Source: Gymnopilus junonius (Eukaryota; Basidiomycota; Agaricomycetes; Agaricales; Galerinaceae). From it: DNA of 64,000 nt. The notes beneath the pieces were generated by a model, which was given only the letters and a program-made list of their open reading frames with translations, was not told where the DNA came from and did no database searches. The DNA lies in assembly GCA_015501075.1 (NCBI GenBank), contig JADNYJ010000151.1:1-64000 (forward strand). Direction: 5' to 3'. Made by a program: the position numbers and the translations under genes. Positions 21,889 to 33,804 of this stretch are shown here, piece by piece. Every line of letters starts with the position of its first letter. The first letter of the stretch is position 1.

Positions 21889-23055
21889 TTAAGCAGGAGG
21901 CCAGACGGCAGGTCCTGGTTGAGTGTAGGTGGCAGGGATAGGGTAGTAGATGTCGATCAAGATACCGGGTTCCTACACGCCATTCGCATAAGAAGCAACG
22001 GAAATTTAGAAAAAGTAACGTACATTGCCAGTGTAAACACCAGGAATAGCAACGAGGGGACCAGGAGTTCCGCTTCCACCGTTGGTGACCTCGACTTGAG
22101 CACAACCGATGTAGAATTGAGCTGAAGAGTATTGCGATCAGTTTGTTAGATCGAGATGATAAGAGTAACAGCACAGAGGAATAAGGACTTACCTCCTCCG
22201 AATGATGAAGCGACGTGAAGGGCAATGGCTTCCATGCGGACTGTAAGTCGGAAAAGAAAATTTAATGAGCCGTAAGTCATAGATAAAGAGGGGGGAAGCT
22301 TACCGAGGTATTGACCACTTGGCAATTCAGCAGGAATGGTAAAGTTCACGGCAGGAAGGTCTGCAAGCGTCAAATGTCAATCAAACGAATAGTATCATCA
22401 AATTCACAAGCCTCACTTTCAGCAGGGAAAGTAATGGTCTGTCCGCCGTCAGTAACGGCGGAGATCTGAAAGACCTAATGGATTATTTGTTATTATTAGC
22501 AACTTGACTTCCAAATACAAAAAAGCAAGAGAGAGATGAAAGAGATAGAGACAGCATAAACGTGCCTTGAACCACACCGCGCCGCTAGCACCTGTGAAAG
22601 AAGAAACATCCCCAGTCGCCTTTGCCATATACACGTTGACGACACCAGGGTGGTAGATCGAGCTCGGGTTCCCATTGGCCTTGAACCCAATGGAGGAGCC
22701 AGCTGGTACGCTAGCGACGGAGGGACTCGAACTCGTCGCCGTATCGTAGCAAGTGAACGCGGCGCTGGTGACGTCTGTTACCTGTTGTGTGTGAAGGTCA
22801 ATATCGGACTTAGATTAAAAATGGTGAACGATAGATGCGTACAGGACCCAGACTCTGGAAGTTGTCTGTCTCTCTAACGTATTCCCAATCGGAGCTGGGC
22901 GCGCCGTTGATGATCAAATTGGGGAAGGTATCTGTAATGTAAAAGGTGCGTTGGTTAGCTATTCATTTACATTAATTCAAGATCCACTTACAGTGAGCAG
23001 CGACTTGGCACGCAAGGCCGGAGAGTAAAGCAGCAGCGGCGTAGGCGTATTTCAT
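21889..23055 (-). CDS. AA9 lytic polysaccharide monooxygenase 1
   Basis: Eight exons (23055-22992, 22931-22843, 22781-22566, 22474-22417, 22360-22304, 22240-22193, 22121-22024, 21972-21889) give 237 residues. Signal peptide [20 protein letters not shown], then mature His1 ([11 protein letters not shown]). AA9 landmarks: [12 protein letters not shown] supplies the second histidine of the copper brace, then [29 protein letters not shown] with the axial tyrosine, and [12 protein letters not shown] near the end. No carbohydrate-binding module or linker. AA9 enzymes are secreted copper enzymes that oxidatively cleave cellulose or related glucans. Intron 3 starts with GC instead of GT; the sister gene has GT there. 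The exon structure equals that of the copy at 28764-29965. Family assignment is firm; the substrate is not determined. Confidence 0.96.
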
Positions 23056-24239
23056 CTTGAGGGTCCGTCCGGATGGTCGATGGAATTTGATACTACAGAT
23101 TATGATCGTTCACCGAAGCCTTTTTATTCAATTCCCTGCGCGTACTTCCCAGACGGAAAAGAGACTGACTTTCAAAACAGATTTGGCGCCGAAGATTAAA
23201 CGAAGCTCTTCCCAGAGGATGTCGTCAGGATCTTGAAGTCTTGTGCGAAACGCATGCGAGCATGCTTCTCTCCCTTCGTGCACCTCTACGCCGAGAGCCG
23301 AACAGGACAAGGGACCTGAAGCTTTGCAAGCACGATAAATAGTCGGTTGTACTTCGTATAACTATTACCCCATGACGTCAACTCTGGACGATAGGGAAGA
23401 GGGTAAACAAAGGAGATATTCCGTGCCGATGCGACCGAGTGCAGGGAATAGGGCTTATTTTCGTTTCAAGAAGCTTGAAAGTGGGGCGTTTTATATTTAG
23501 GCCAATGAGCCTGATGCGCGGACCACTGGTCGCGTTCACATGCTCCTGTCGGCGGCGAATGATGCGCAGCGCAGCGGGCCCAGAACTGAACTGGTCAAGG
23601 GAAGAAAACAGAAGAGGAAGGATCAGCTGTCGCCAATTTATCCCTGAAAGGGCTAAGTATAGCCTCAGTCATGTTCGGAATGGTTGTTTGTTCTAGAAAT
23701 AGATTCTTAAATTAGCGCACTGGTAAACTTGGAGAAGGGGGATGATTGAATAGAGTACCGAAATGACTTCCAGCCTGAGGTATCACGCCATGGAGAAAGG
23801 AAGGTCGGATCTTCCTAGAATATACAAAGAAGCGTCGTAGTGACGTGGTCATCTGAAAATGACTTTGGGGTGCGGCATGCGTTGATAACTTAGGATATCA
23901 CTCAAATTTGAGCAAAGTGAAAGGATCGATAATATTGAAGAACGACAATTTCAAAGCGTCAGGGTATACCTGAAAGAAGAAATGGCAAATGACGCGTCTG
24001 CAGATCGGCTTGTTATCAAGTTTAACTCACGACATACACTGGAGAGAAGCATGACGGACGTCCTCAAGCGCGCTATCGACATAGTTCCATGCATCAACCT
24101 CTATTGGCATTCGCAGGAGGAAGGCAAAGCAGAATACATCTTCAGGAAATTCAAAATCAAGGCATTGCAACAAAGGTTATCTTGCCTTAAAGAACTGACG
24201 GAGCAGACAGTGCCATTTACAATGGCGAATGTTTAAATG
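23056..24239. other. intergenic, upstream of AA9-1
   Basis: Should contain the AA9-1 promoter. A stretch near 23395-23460 (aggagatattccgtgccgatg) recurs upstream of AA9-2 near 30280 (agagatattccgtgccgatg), so upstream DNA was duplicated together with the genes. A weak 84-residue frame at 23982-24236 was not accepted. Confidence 0.45.
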
Positions 24240-25110
24240 CTGAGAAATTGTCCGGGGTTCAAGTCAGCGTAAGAGAAATAGGTTTCATGACAGCGCTCAC
24301 TTTTGACTACATCGCACCAGCACCTTGAAATTTGCATCAACACTATGACTTTCAGAACATCGAAGCCTTGATCCTCGGCAACACGTCGTACTAAGCTGCA
24401 GGCTTCATTTGAATGTGTTGGAAATGTAGCATCGCGGCCTTTCATGCGGTGTGGGCGTCCAGCCTCACTTCGTAAGGGTGATGCAGGGCAGTTGTATCTT
24501 ATTGTATGCAGGTGGGCTGGTATTCCGATATTGAGATCCTGAAGAAAGAAGGACGTCACCCTAATCATTCGCCTGTTGATTCGTCTGGACATCGATAATA
24601 CCCAGCTTCGACCATGAATCGTATTTTACAAACACCCAGCTACCCAGGCATCGGGCTGTCACTTCCACTCCATCTTGTTCCAGATGTCGGAGGCCTTGGC
24701 CCTAAGCAAGTTCCACTAGGCCACAGCAGTCAATGGAGAGTGTTGGGAATGTCGCAGTCCCTCAGAGATGCGCGGTACAGTTGGAGGGACACATGGTTCT
24801 TCGTGTCGGATGCTGACACGCTGGTGTGCCGCAATGATAAGCCTTGAAGAAAGAGGGAGGTCAGCATAGCAGTTCGTGTTGAAGAAGCAAGCCGCGACTC
24901 ATCGAACTTGGACGTACTTACCTTCCCGAGCTGCAACGTGCGCATCGGCCAGCAATGCCTCTCGCCTCTAGGTATGTACGATGCCTAGGAATGTCGTTTT
25001 GCAATTTAGCAGCCCTTCACGAGCTTGTGGAAGTCTGAAGGTTGAGAGAGTTGAGGGCGTCGAGGCAAACGCTGGCGAGACGCGTCCACTGAACTGACTA
25101 ATCCGACCCT
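24240..25110. repeat. decayed duplicate segment, copy a
   Basis: Patchy similarity to 27296-27970: shared phrases include agtcagcgyaagrgaaat, gcgctcactttc/t, gttggaartgt and, at the far end, cgaccctaacctyaag/aga. Stop codons break all frames. It is probably an old duplication of an unidentified gene; minus-strand remnants such as EVRVGLVSS echo KVRVGLLSS near 37.1 kb. Confidence 0.4.
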
Positions 25111-26299
25111 AACCTCAAGCGGCCTTCTCTTTATCTCTTCCCAATCTCTTCCGCTCCCCCTTTTCTACCATACTCTACTTTCCCTTCATTTCCATTGGCG
25201 TGTTACGTGTTTTTCTTCGTATCAACAGCGCCTTTTGAAATCTTCTCTCAAGACTCGCTGGTTGATATCGCCAATTTGTCTTGCGAGATAAATAGGAAGG
25301 AAGATTGGTTTTTTGTATCTGGCGTGGCATTGGCGTGTTACTGCTCTCCTACTCTATGGTATTTATTGCAGATAAGGTATACGCACCCCGACCTCTCTCA
25401 TTTAAAACCTTTCTGGTCCTCTGGAGTTTTGGATTTCTGGCTCTCTGGGTGTTTTTTTTTTGTTTTCATGGTTTCTTTGTACTCGAGCCGTGAACGTGGA
25501 GGTGGATGTGGATGAAACGGAAAAGTTCCAAATAGGGCCCACGACCAATCCTCTACTAGATTTCTGCTAAATTTCCTGCCCATTTTAACCCGCCTTCACC
25601 TTTGACTCTTGGTTAGCTTGGCTCTTGATCAATATCCAATTTCTCATACCTATTCCTTATTCATCTTATTCATTCATTTACATGGCCATTGATCTCCTTC
25701 TCAACGCCCACCCAGTACCTGGATATCCTTCAAGTTTCTGCCAAGTAATCCTCTCATGCTGACTACACTCGGTACCCTCGATCTATCATTCCTCATGATC
25801 AGTCATGGCTCGCTCGATTTATCGGAGGATGGCTTCACAGATGGATGCTTGGCAATAGTACAGGTACTCCAACTCCTCGTCCTCGTCCTATATCAATCTC
25901 AACTCACTTATCTGCGTGCGTCTCCTCCGACGTCTACGATGAGCTCTCAACAATCCATCCACGATCCATACCTATTTTCAAAATGACGTGATTCCATCAT
26001 CAGCATTTTTATGATTTATCTTCGTTGTTGATATCGTCAATTTTGGCGGATCCCTTGGTACCTTGTGAGTTGGATTGTTTTTCGAGCGTCTGTGAGGAGG
26101 GAAATATCTCGTTCTCAGTAAAAATAACAATATAATCAGGAGGCGCAGCATACTCAGTACATTGGCCTGTGGGTCAAGGAGAAGTGATTGGTGACTATGT
26201 AGAGCAGAAGTGATTCATTCACTGGAGGAGGAGTTTGAGTTTATTATACTGACGTGGTCCGCATACGGAAACTGCCAGTTTACCGAAAACTATCACAAC
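25111..26299. other. intergenic, no recognised feature
   Basis: CT-rich sequence and short frames only. No homology recognised. Confidence 0.4.
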
Positions 26300-27125
26300 A
26301 CTTAATTGTACCTAGGTGGCTATCTATGTACTAAGTGTGCGAAGCTCCCAGAGCATGACATAGGAGGGTGCAGTGATATCGCCCAAACAGATCTATTCAT
26401 CGGTGCTCTGGCGGAGGTCCTCATCGGTGCAACCAAGCTGGCTCGCCTTGTTTTTCAGGACTGCAGATCTCATTATAGGCCGCCAACCCCGGATCGCGAA
26501 TATAATATGCCAGCGTCCTCCCTCGGTATATCTGGAATTGTCCAAAGCGGATGTTCCTGTCATGAAAATGTTCAGCACTATCTCTGGACTGAGAAAAGTT
26601 AATATTAACCTAGTGCCTCCAGCGAGATACGACACCGAACAAGAGGAAGCGTTGGAAGCGATTTTACTGCATTCAGTTTCGACCTTGGATGCCCTTTCCC
26701 TCGGGCACACCATACCCGCCAGTCTCCGATCAGAATCAGAGGACCCAATATCACGCTTTTGGGAAGGCGTCCACACATTTTCGATGCTAAACTTCTCCAT
26801 ACTCCCCGAGAAACTCGCCCCTATGTTTCCCAATATAAGCACTCTGAATATCGAAGACTCGTCGATCTGGGTGAAGAGGATGCGGAATAGAATGGAAATC
26901 GAATGGTGGTCGCTCACGTACTGTGATTGTCCACTGAGGCCCCTATGGACTTCTCTCCGTTCATTCAGCGGTCCAAGGCCGCTCGCGTTGAATCTTTCAC
27001 GACACCACTCCCTACGCAGAATCTCGTTCATGGGGATAAAAGCGTACGTTTACCGCAGCGAGTTCGCTGAGTTGCATAACAGTGGTTCAAATAAAATATG
27101 CTTCAAGAATTTTCTCTATTTTTAA
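26300..27125 (+). pseudogene. F-box/LRR-type gene fragment with frameshift
   Basis: The first frame reads DLFIGALAEVLIGATKLARL then VFQDC. The continuation is in another frame, DLIIGRQPRIANIICQRPPS then FSTISGLRKVNINLVPP and LLHSVSTLDALSLGHT. This succession of leucine-rich phrases is typical of Agaricomycete F-box/LRR proteins, and the switch near 26460-26490 marks a frameshift. The second frame stays open to KICFKNFLYF at 27125, which is an odd, AT-rich end. No F-box or start is found upstream, so this is a 5'-truncated, shifted relic. Confidence 0.5.
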
Positions 27126-27295
27126 AATTAAATAACGCTTTTCAAATCCACATTCGATATCTTAAAACCATTATAAATTTAACGATGCTAAACTGAACAC
27201 GCAGAAATCACTCACCAAATATTCTGTAATTCAAAACGCCTGACAAAACGCCAGGAAAGAATGAAGCGACAGACATATGACATTCCACAATGACT

Positions 27296-27970
27296 CGCAG
27301 CTAATGTTTGGTTAATCAGTTCAGTCAGCGCAAGGGAAATGGGAATCACAGTTGCGCTCACTTTCAACCATATATATTTTAGTCCTCATGTAATCATACT
27401 AAGCCATGTTCGTTAATGGAGCAAGTTGGAAGTGTCGCAACATCGCAGAGTCGCCATCTTTCATGTAGGCTTCCGCGTCAGGCATCCATGGGTAATACGG
27501 GTTGCGACGACGCGTCGGACGATAATGCATTTATGCGTTGAGGTTTTCTGCAGAAAGGGTTCGAATAATCCTGGAGAAAGAGTGTTGTCAATCCGATAAT
27601 TAACGTTGGAAAGGAAAAGAGGCGTAAACGAGTGACTTTACACGCACCTCTCACAGTTGTGAGCAACACGTATCATCCAGCAGTGCCATAGAAACACTCC
27701 GCCATCATCAGGACGTCGAAGGCTGCCCTTGGTCCTGGGCAAGTCCTACACCAACTTGACTTTGACTGACAGTGGAGCGATTCTCGAAAGGTGGGAGATA
27801 TTGAGCCGGGAACACGTTTTCGCAGTGGAGGCTACGCAACCCAATGTGTACTCGAGACGAAATTGGGCAGACCATAACGCGTGGCGTTGTGGAATGAGAC
27901 GGAGTTGAGGCGAACGCGTTGACGAGGAGAGGCTCGGTTGGCTGACTAACAATTTAACCCGACCCTAACC
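27296..27970. repeat. decayed duplicate segment, copy b
   Basis: Diverged partner of 24240-25110, ending in the same gaccctaaccttag phrase followed by a CT-rich stretch. All frames are interrupted. Confidence 0.4.
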
Positions 27971-28763
27971 TTAGAAGTTAGCCCGCGTTCCTCCCCCTTC
28001 ATCCCATACTTCCCCCCATTCCTCTATCAAAAGGCTATTCTACAGCATCACAATCTCATTCCCTTCTAATAACTAGGTACCTATGTCTTGAATCAGCCTG
28101 TTGAAGCCCTTGTATCTATGCTTACTCTAAATTTCTGCAAGTTTGAAAGTCAAAACTCTATTCTCGAATTCAACTTGCCCCTGTTCGAAGGCGAAGAAGT
28201 TCAAGGAGGTGGACATACGTGAGCATGATTATACGTTAGTACTCGAGCGACCATTCTCTCCCCTTTCATATATCGCCTCTCATACTGACTTATCTGATTC
28301 TCGGCGCTGATCTGCGTGATCACCGATGGGTCTTCAAAGCTTTTACAGTCATACTTCAGGTCGCCTGCTCTCATTTCTGCAGCTTCGGTTATCGATTATA
28401 GGCTTTACTACCGGACTAGCGGCTCCCTTGTGCACTGGGACCTACACATCTGCCGTCCCTGTTGATTTCCTTAGAGGCTATCGTCGCCCTTCTTATTTCT
28501 CAGATCCTCATGTGCACCTGAGGCCTGAGGTTTAGTCTGTTGACGAACCATCGTTGTAGGCTGCCTAGGCTCCGACCAAGGTCGGAATGATTTTTACTCA
28601 CTCTTCATACGATTTCTCTCAATCACCCCGATGTTTATTTACTTATCACAATCCGAATATAAACCCCATTCATTGATTTCCGGCGTCAGGGAATGTATAG
28701 ATACATATCCAATGTAGGGTGCGGCGTTCAAGCTAACAGCTAGATTATTCGGTATGCATCTGC
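27971..28763. other. intergenic, no recognised feature
   Basis: CT-rich block after the decayed repeat, then the 3' flank of AA9-2. A 69-residue frame at 28326-28535 shows no recognisable family. Confidence 0.4.
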
Positions 28764-29965
28764 TTAAGAAGGAGGCCAGACTGGTGGTCCGGGCTGGGTG
28801 TAGTTGGCTGGGATGGGGTAGTAGATGTCGACGAGGATACCGGGTTCCTATAATCGTCGACCATTAGGTGAGTCATTCTTCACCAGAATCAATAATAAAG
28901 AAAGAAAGATTGAAAAGACGTACATAACCAGTGTACACTCCTGGAATCGCAACCAATGGACCAGGCGTGCCGCTTCCACCACCAGTAACCTCAACTTGGG
29001 CACAGCCGACGTAAAATTGAGCTAGAGAAAATGAACCGTGAGTTCTCTTGGATTTTTTAAACTTATATTGGCTATTGGCGAAATGTTGACTGACCTCCTC
29101 CGTAGTATGACGCAGAGTGGATAGCAAGCGCCTCCATGCGCACTATGAATTTAAACAGAAATTAGGTTAATTTATATCCTAATCTACTAGGAATAGATGT
29201 AATAGATGTGCGCTCTTACCGAGGTATTGTCCACTGGGCAATTCCGTAGGGATGGTGAAGCTGACGGAAGGCAGGTCTGAGCAGAGGTCAGGAAATCAAA
29301 CAAATCAAATTATAAGCTGAAGCTCACTTTCAGCAGGGAACGAGATACTTTCCCCACCGTCCGTCACAGCCGTAATTTCATACACCTACAGCACAACAAA
29401 GCAGAAAAAAGTCATCATCAGTAACCGTGCCTACCTCAAAAACGAAAGAGAAGGGCGTCTACGCTGTACCTTGAACCACACTGCCCCGCTCCCACCCGTG
29501 AACTCTGAAACGTCTCCAGTCGCCTTGGCCATATACACATTCACAACTCCAGGGTGATACAGCGAGCTCGGGTTCCCATACGCCTGGAATCCAATCGTCG
29601 ATCCGGCTGCGACGCTGGCTGTAGATGGACTCGAGACGATAGAGGTGTCGTAGCAGGTGAACTCGGGGCTTGTGACGTCCGTCAGCTAAAGTAAGGTATA
29701 AGGTGCGATATTAGTGTTCAAGTACCCAGTGGATTGAATGAGATGTAGAGACGCACAGGACTGAGGTCCTCGTAGTTGTCCGTCTGTCGGATGTACTGCC
29801 AGTCGGTGCTGGGCTGGCCGTTCAGGATGAGATTGGGGAAAGTATCTGATGATGGTGAATAAGGATATGCGGCAAATAGGAACGTTGGGTGCATGATAAG
29901 GGCTTACAGTGTGCGGCGACCTGACACGCAAGACCAGAAAGCAGTGCTACAGAGGCGAGCATCAT
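28764..29965 (-). CDS. AA9 lytic polysaccharide monooxygenase 2
   Basis: Eight exons (29965-29908, 29845-29757, 29685-29470, 29385-29328, 29276-29220, 29142-29095, 29021-28924, 28847-28764) give 235 residues. Signal peptide [18 protein letters not shown], then mature His1 ([11 protein letters not shown]). Second brace histidine in [12 protein letters not shown]; axial tyrosine in [14 protein letters not shown]-terminus [18 protein letters not shown]. Exons 2-8 have the same lengths as AA9-1, and the proteins differ mainly at scattered positions, so these are recent duplicates about 5.7 kb apart in the same orientation. Intron 3 has a GT donor. Expected to be secreted and to oxidise glucan chains. 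Upstream DNA shares a block with AA9-1, suggesting shared regulation. Confidence 0.96.
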
Positions 29966-32338
29966 CCTGATAAACTGACTCTCGCAGATGAATATGGATA
30001 TAGATTTCCTGTCGACAAGGACAGACACATGAGGCTTTTTATGCATCCCTGCTGATTAAACAGAATAGACCCACCAGAGTTTACCATCCTGCCACCGAAG
30101 ATCTATCGAGGCTCTTCCCTCAACAACGGCGTGTTGAGGCATAAATACGAAGATAGCACAGGAATCATCAAGCAAACACATCCATATCCCGTTACCGTAA
30201 CCGAGAAAAAGTCGGCTCTTCTTCGTTCTTGAAGCACTGCTTTATGCAACGAAATCAGACGGCAGAGTAAAGAGAAGCCAAGAGATATTCCGTGCCGATG
30301 TAAGTCGGAAGCCTTGTAGGCTAGGAATAGGGTGAGGTATTTCCGTAGCGGGTGAGCTTGGGGGTATATTTAGGATTGAACGGATGATGGTTGCGACATG
30401 GTAGACTGGGATTATGCGAAAAGCTCCACACTTTCGTGTTGGATCCTGTTCACGTGTGGCTTGTCAGCGGTTGAGTGGAGGTTCCAAAGGAAGGCTATAT
30501 CGGAAGTCATGCATAATATCTTTCCGGTCAAAAGAGCTTAGAGTAGCATGCAAAGGGAAGATAAAGTGAAGCTTCAATGAGCACATACCAAGATAGATTT
30601 CAGCATCACAGCCGACTACCATGGCTGATTAATATTTACTGAATGAGAACGAGGAAGAAATTCTGAGGGTGAGAACCCGCATGACGTGCAGACGTATTCT
30701 CGTGTACACAGATCCGGCGCTGAAATGATTTAATTTTGGATAATAACGAGTAAGCGCCGTCGATTTGACACTGTAAGGGCGAAGAGGACCTGGGTTCGAT
30801 TTCACTCTTACAGCGGATTGCCAGCCACATACACCGTCCGGATGAGTACAGGAGCTGTAAAGTAGAACTAATTCCGTGATAATAGTGTTAAGGAGCGGAG
30901 GTCATGAGTTCTGAGAAACATGAAGATTGGCGACAAAATATCGTTTCCTGGATCAAGTACATGGAGAGCCATGGTAGTCCAATGAGCCACAATTTATGAC
31001 AGCAAGAGCGCATCAGAGCCAAAACTTAAAAGTAAGTCAGTGAATTATCGTGTCGGAAAGTGAAGATAAGCAATGTTACCCCTTAAAAAGCAGACTGAGC
31101 CTTCATAAGTGTAAATAAATGGAGAGGGATGCAGTGCGAGCAGTACGGGGAAGGACAAAAAGGTGAATCGGATATTTAAAAACCGGTACCGAAGTTATGT
31201 CAGCAAGTTCAATCCTTCTTCCACCCGTTTAAAGGTCAATCTGTCCTACTCCTTGTTTTTTACCAGGACGCCGTTCACGACATACAGAACAGTCTCAACA
31301 TAGTTCGAACGGAAATATTCCGCTGATATCCTCGACAGACCTCCTCCTGAGGACCGCATCGCGTTCTGAGCAATGGCGGCTTGAAATGGTGCTACCCGGT
31401 GATCCTACCTGAGTCGACTAGTTTATGATTTTATCAGCTCCTCGGCTCGCGGCTCCTGGATGAACACGTTTATCACGATCCCTGAATCGCAGGGCGTTAC
31501 TATTGGTGAGGAACGGAATGACGTAGGGACGCTGGCTGGTGTACGTTGCCATGCAGGACCCAGGTGAGGATATCTTGCTGTCATCCCATGTTATTTCTTG
31601 CTGAGATATGTCGTCATATTCCAGTTCCATGGGCGTATTCCTCGCCGGATGCGTATCTACCTGTAAACCCTGCACGTGTGCACATTGATCCAGTATCTCT
31701 TCAGATATTTTGCATTGTGAGTCTCATACACAGCGTACAAGCTGACACTATTGTGAGGTTGACCGTACTTGGACGTCCCTTCTTTTTCTTGGTACTGTAC
31801 CTCCAGTTCCGTATGCAATGTACTACCTTTTCCTGCTGCCCTTTCTAATCGTATCAAACGTTCAATTCATCATTTCAATCTGCTTCAGCCCCGGCGTTAG
31901 TCACCATTTCGTCGCCACTATGTATGCTACAGCTGCTAATGTCGCATAAACCCCCTTTGAAGCTATCCCTCTTTTGTGAGCATCATTTTTACCTAGGGCG
32001 TTCACGTGTTCACATTCTCTTTTTTAATCAAGTTTTGAACTGAAATGCTGCGAGTGTGTTTGGTACAACGCTTTATAGAGGCTGCTTACTGCAGTACGGT
32101 GAAACATGCCCCCATCTAGATGTTCTGGAGTGCCTGATAGTTCGATAGTGCATTTACATTATTTTTCTTCATTGCCCAGATCATTAACTGTAGAGGTCAA
32201 GAGGTACTCACTGTAGATCATCGTTATTGGAGATGAATGAAACCTCTTATAGCTAAGTAAAATAATGAATCAACGTATTTAATACAAAGTCAGTAATTCT
32301 GGTCAACTATTTCAACGATGAACACAGTATCTTTTACT
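29966..32338. other. intergenic, no recognised gene
   Basis: Includes the AA9-2 promoter with the shared block near 30280. A tRNA-B-box-like ggttcgattt at 30790 has no matching cloverleaf. Nothing else recognised. Confidence 0.4.
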
Positions 32339-33322
32339 CTAATATGTGAGCAGAAGTGAGCCAGTCGTCGCCGAATCCGAGAGTACCGTCATAGTAATCC
32401 CGTCCATGGAATCACTGGCCACGTTCCACGAGATAGAGGGAGGATGCTGGCCGTCCTGGAAGCTTATGTCGATCGAGGAAAACATTGTATTTCCAGAAGG
32501 TAAATCAGAAATCGATTCAGCATTGTACATTTCCAAAGCTTCGTAGGCCCAAGTAAGTTCTGTGGTATTTGTCGCAGAAATAGTGGTATCGGGGTAACCC
32601 ACAAAAGTGGACTCGTAATCGTACGTCATCTCGCCTCCGGAGGTCGATGTGCCCGTCAGAGACATTTGGCCTTGCAGAAATGTACCAGATGACACAGGGA
32701 TAACGTCTGTATGGTATGCGTTATTGCCAACAAGCCACCAGGATGCAATGGCGTAGAATTCGCCTCCTCCGGCTGGAGAAACGCCATATTGTAACACGGG
32801 TTGCAAAATCCAACCGAGGGCCTGAGGTATTAGACCATTGAACCAGTAAACGAGTTGACTGTCCAAGCTGGAGGGGGTGGGAGGGACGATCCAGTTGGTA
32901 TTAAAGAAAGATATTGGGCTTGCTCCTGCGTTATTCCAGTAGGCGTAGGCGATATAGCCGCTCTGTAAATCGCGACGAGTGGAGGTAGTAGCTCTCTGAA
33001 TCTGTCCTACAGGTTTGGAATTTGAACCTGTGTAAGGCGCGGAGTGGAGCACAGTCCCGTTTGCAGCTATGATATGAACCTCGGTAGCTGACTGATGTAC
33101 CCTTGCGCCCTTTGGAACAGCGTGGACGTTCGATTTCGGGATGAACCCAGCTGGGGTATGCACAAGCTCCTCGCTTGACCTCTGTAATTTTATCAGAGAA
33201 CAAGGTGAGTATCAAAAATTATACGTATATAAACTCTGCCTTACAATTTCAAGAGGGCCAGCCATACCAATTAGGACATGTGCTGTGAGAAGCGCAAATT
33301 TGAAAACACCTTTCAACGACAT
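32339..33322 (-). CDS. secreted jelly-roll protein, eqolisin (G1)-like, copy 1
   Basis: Two exons: 33322-33245 (signal peptide MSLKGVFKFALLTAHVLIGM AGPLEI) and 33181-32339, 306 residues. A polar pro-region (HTPAGFIPKSNVHAVPKGAR) precedes a beta-rich domain: YIAYAYWNN, FFNTNWIVPPTP, ILQPVLQYGVS, FYAIASWW, ELTWAYEALEMY, ending GSLLLTY. The order of strands and the ILQ...Q and W..E phrases recall glutamic peptidases of family G1, whose catalytic Gln and Glu sit in comparable places. The similarity is distant, so peptidase activity is not shown; a sugar-binding lectin-like role is an alternative. No cysteine pairs stand out. It lies tandem with a copy 0.5 kb upstream. Confidence 0.75.
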
Positions 33323-33804
33323 TGGTTGCCTGTGAAATTCCCTATCTTAGAATGAGGGTCAGAGTCAGTGGTGGATATGAAAGTTGCTCACTATGGGAAA
33401 TCGCTGCTTGAGGGCGATCAGGCTAATCAAAAATGTTTGGTATTTTACTTTGATTTTACTTTCACCTAAGTTTTATACGTAAAGAACACTCAAGCCAGCT
33501 ACCCGCAATCGTAAAATCAAGGCCATCCATGGCCGCAGTGCGATTGAATAACACCTTCGCCATTGATTCGGCATCAGAATGCCGTAGCCAGAATATAAAG
33601 AAGCACTTAAATGCCATGAGGCCCATATGTTGCTGGCGAGGAAGAATAATTGGTGAGTGAAGACGTATTTACATTGTATTTGAGGTTTGTGCTCCAGAAT
33701 TTAACTACTGCGGAAGTGAAATACTAAAAAATACGAAGTAAACTTGGTTGGTTCCATGATAAATAATGAACGCTTCCGAAGTGAATTTCTACATATCCTT
33801 TACT

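Noticed and set aside
30770..30816. tRNA-like B box (ggttcgattt) with a short stem ctgtaag/cttacag
   Set aside because: No A box at proper distance, no T-stem pairing and no cloverleaf could be built.
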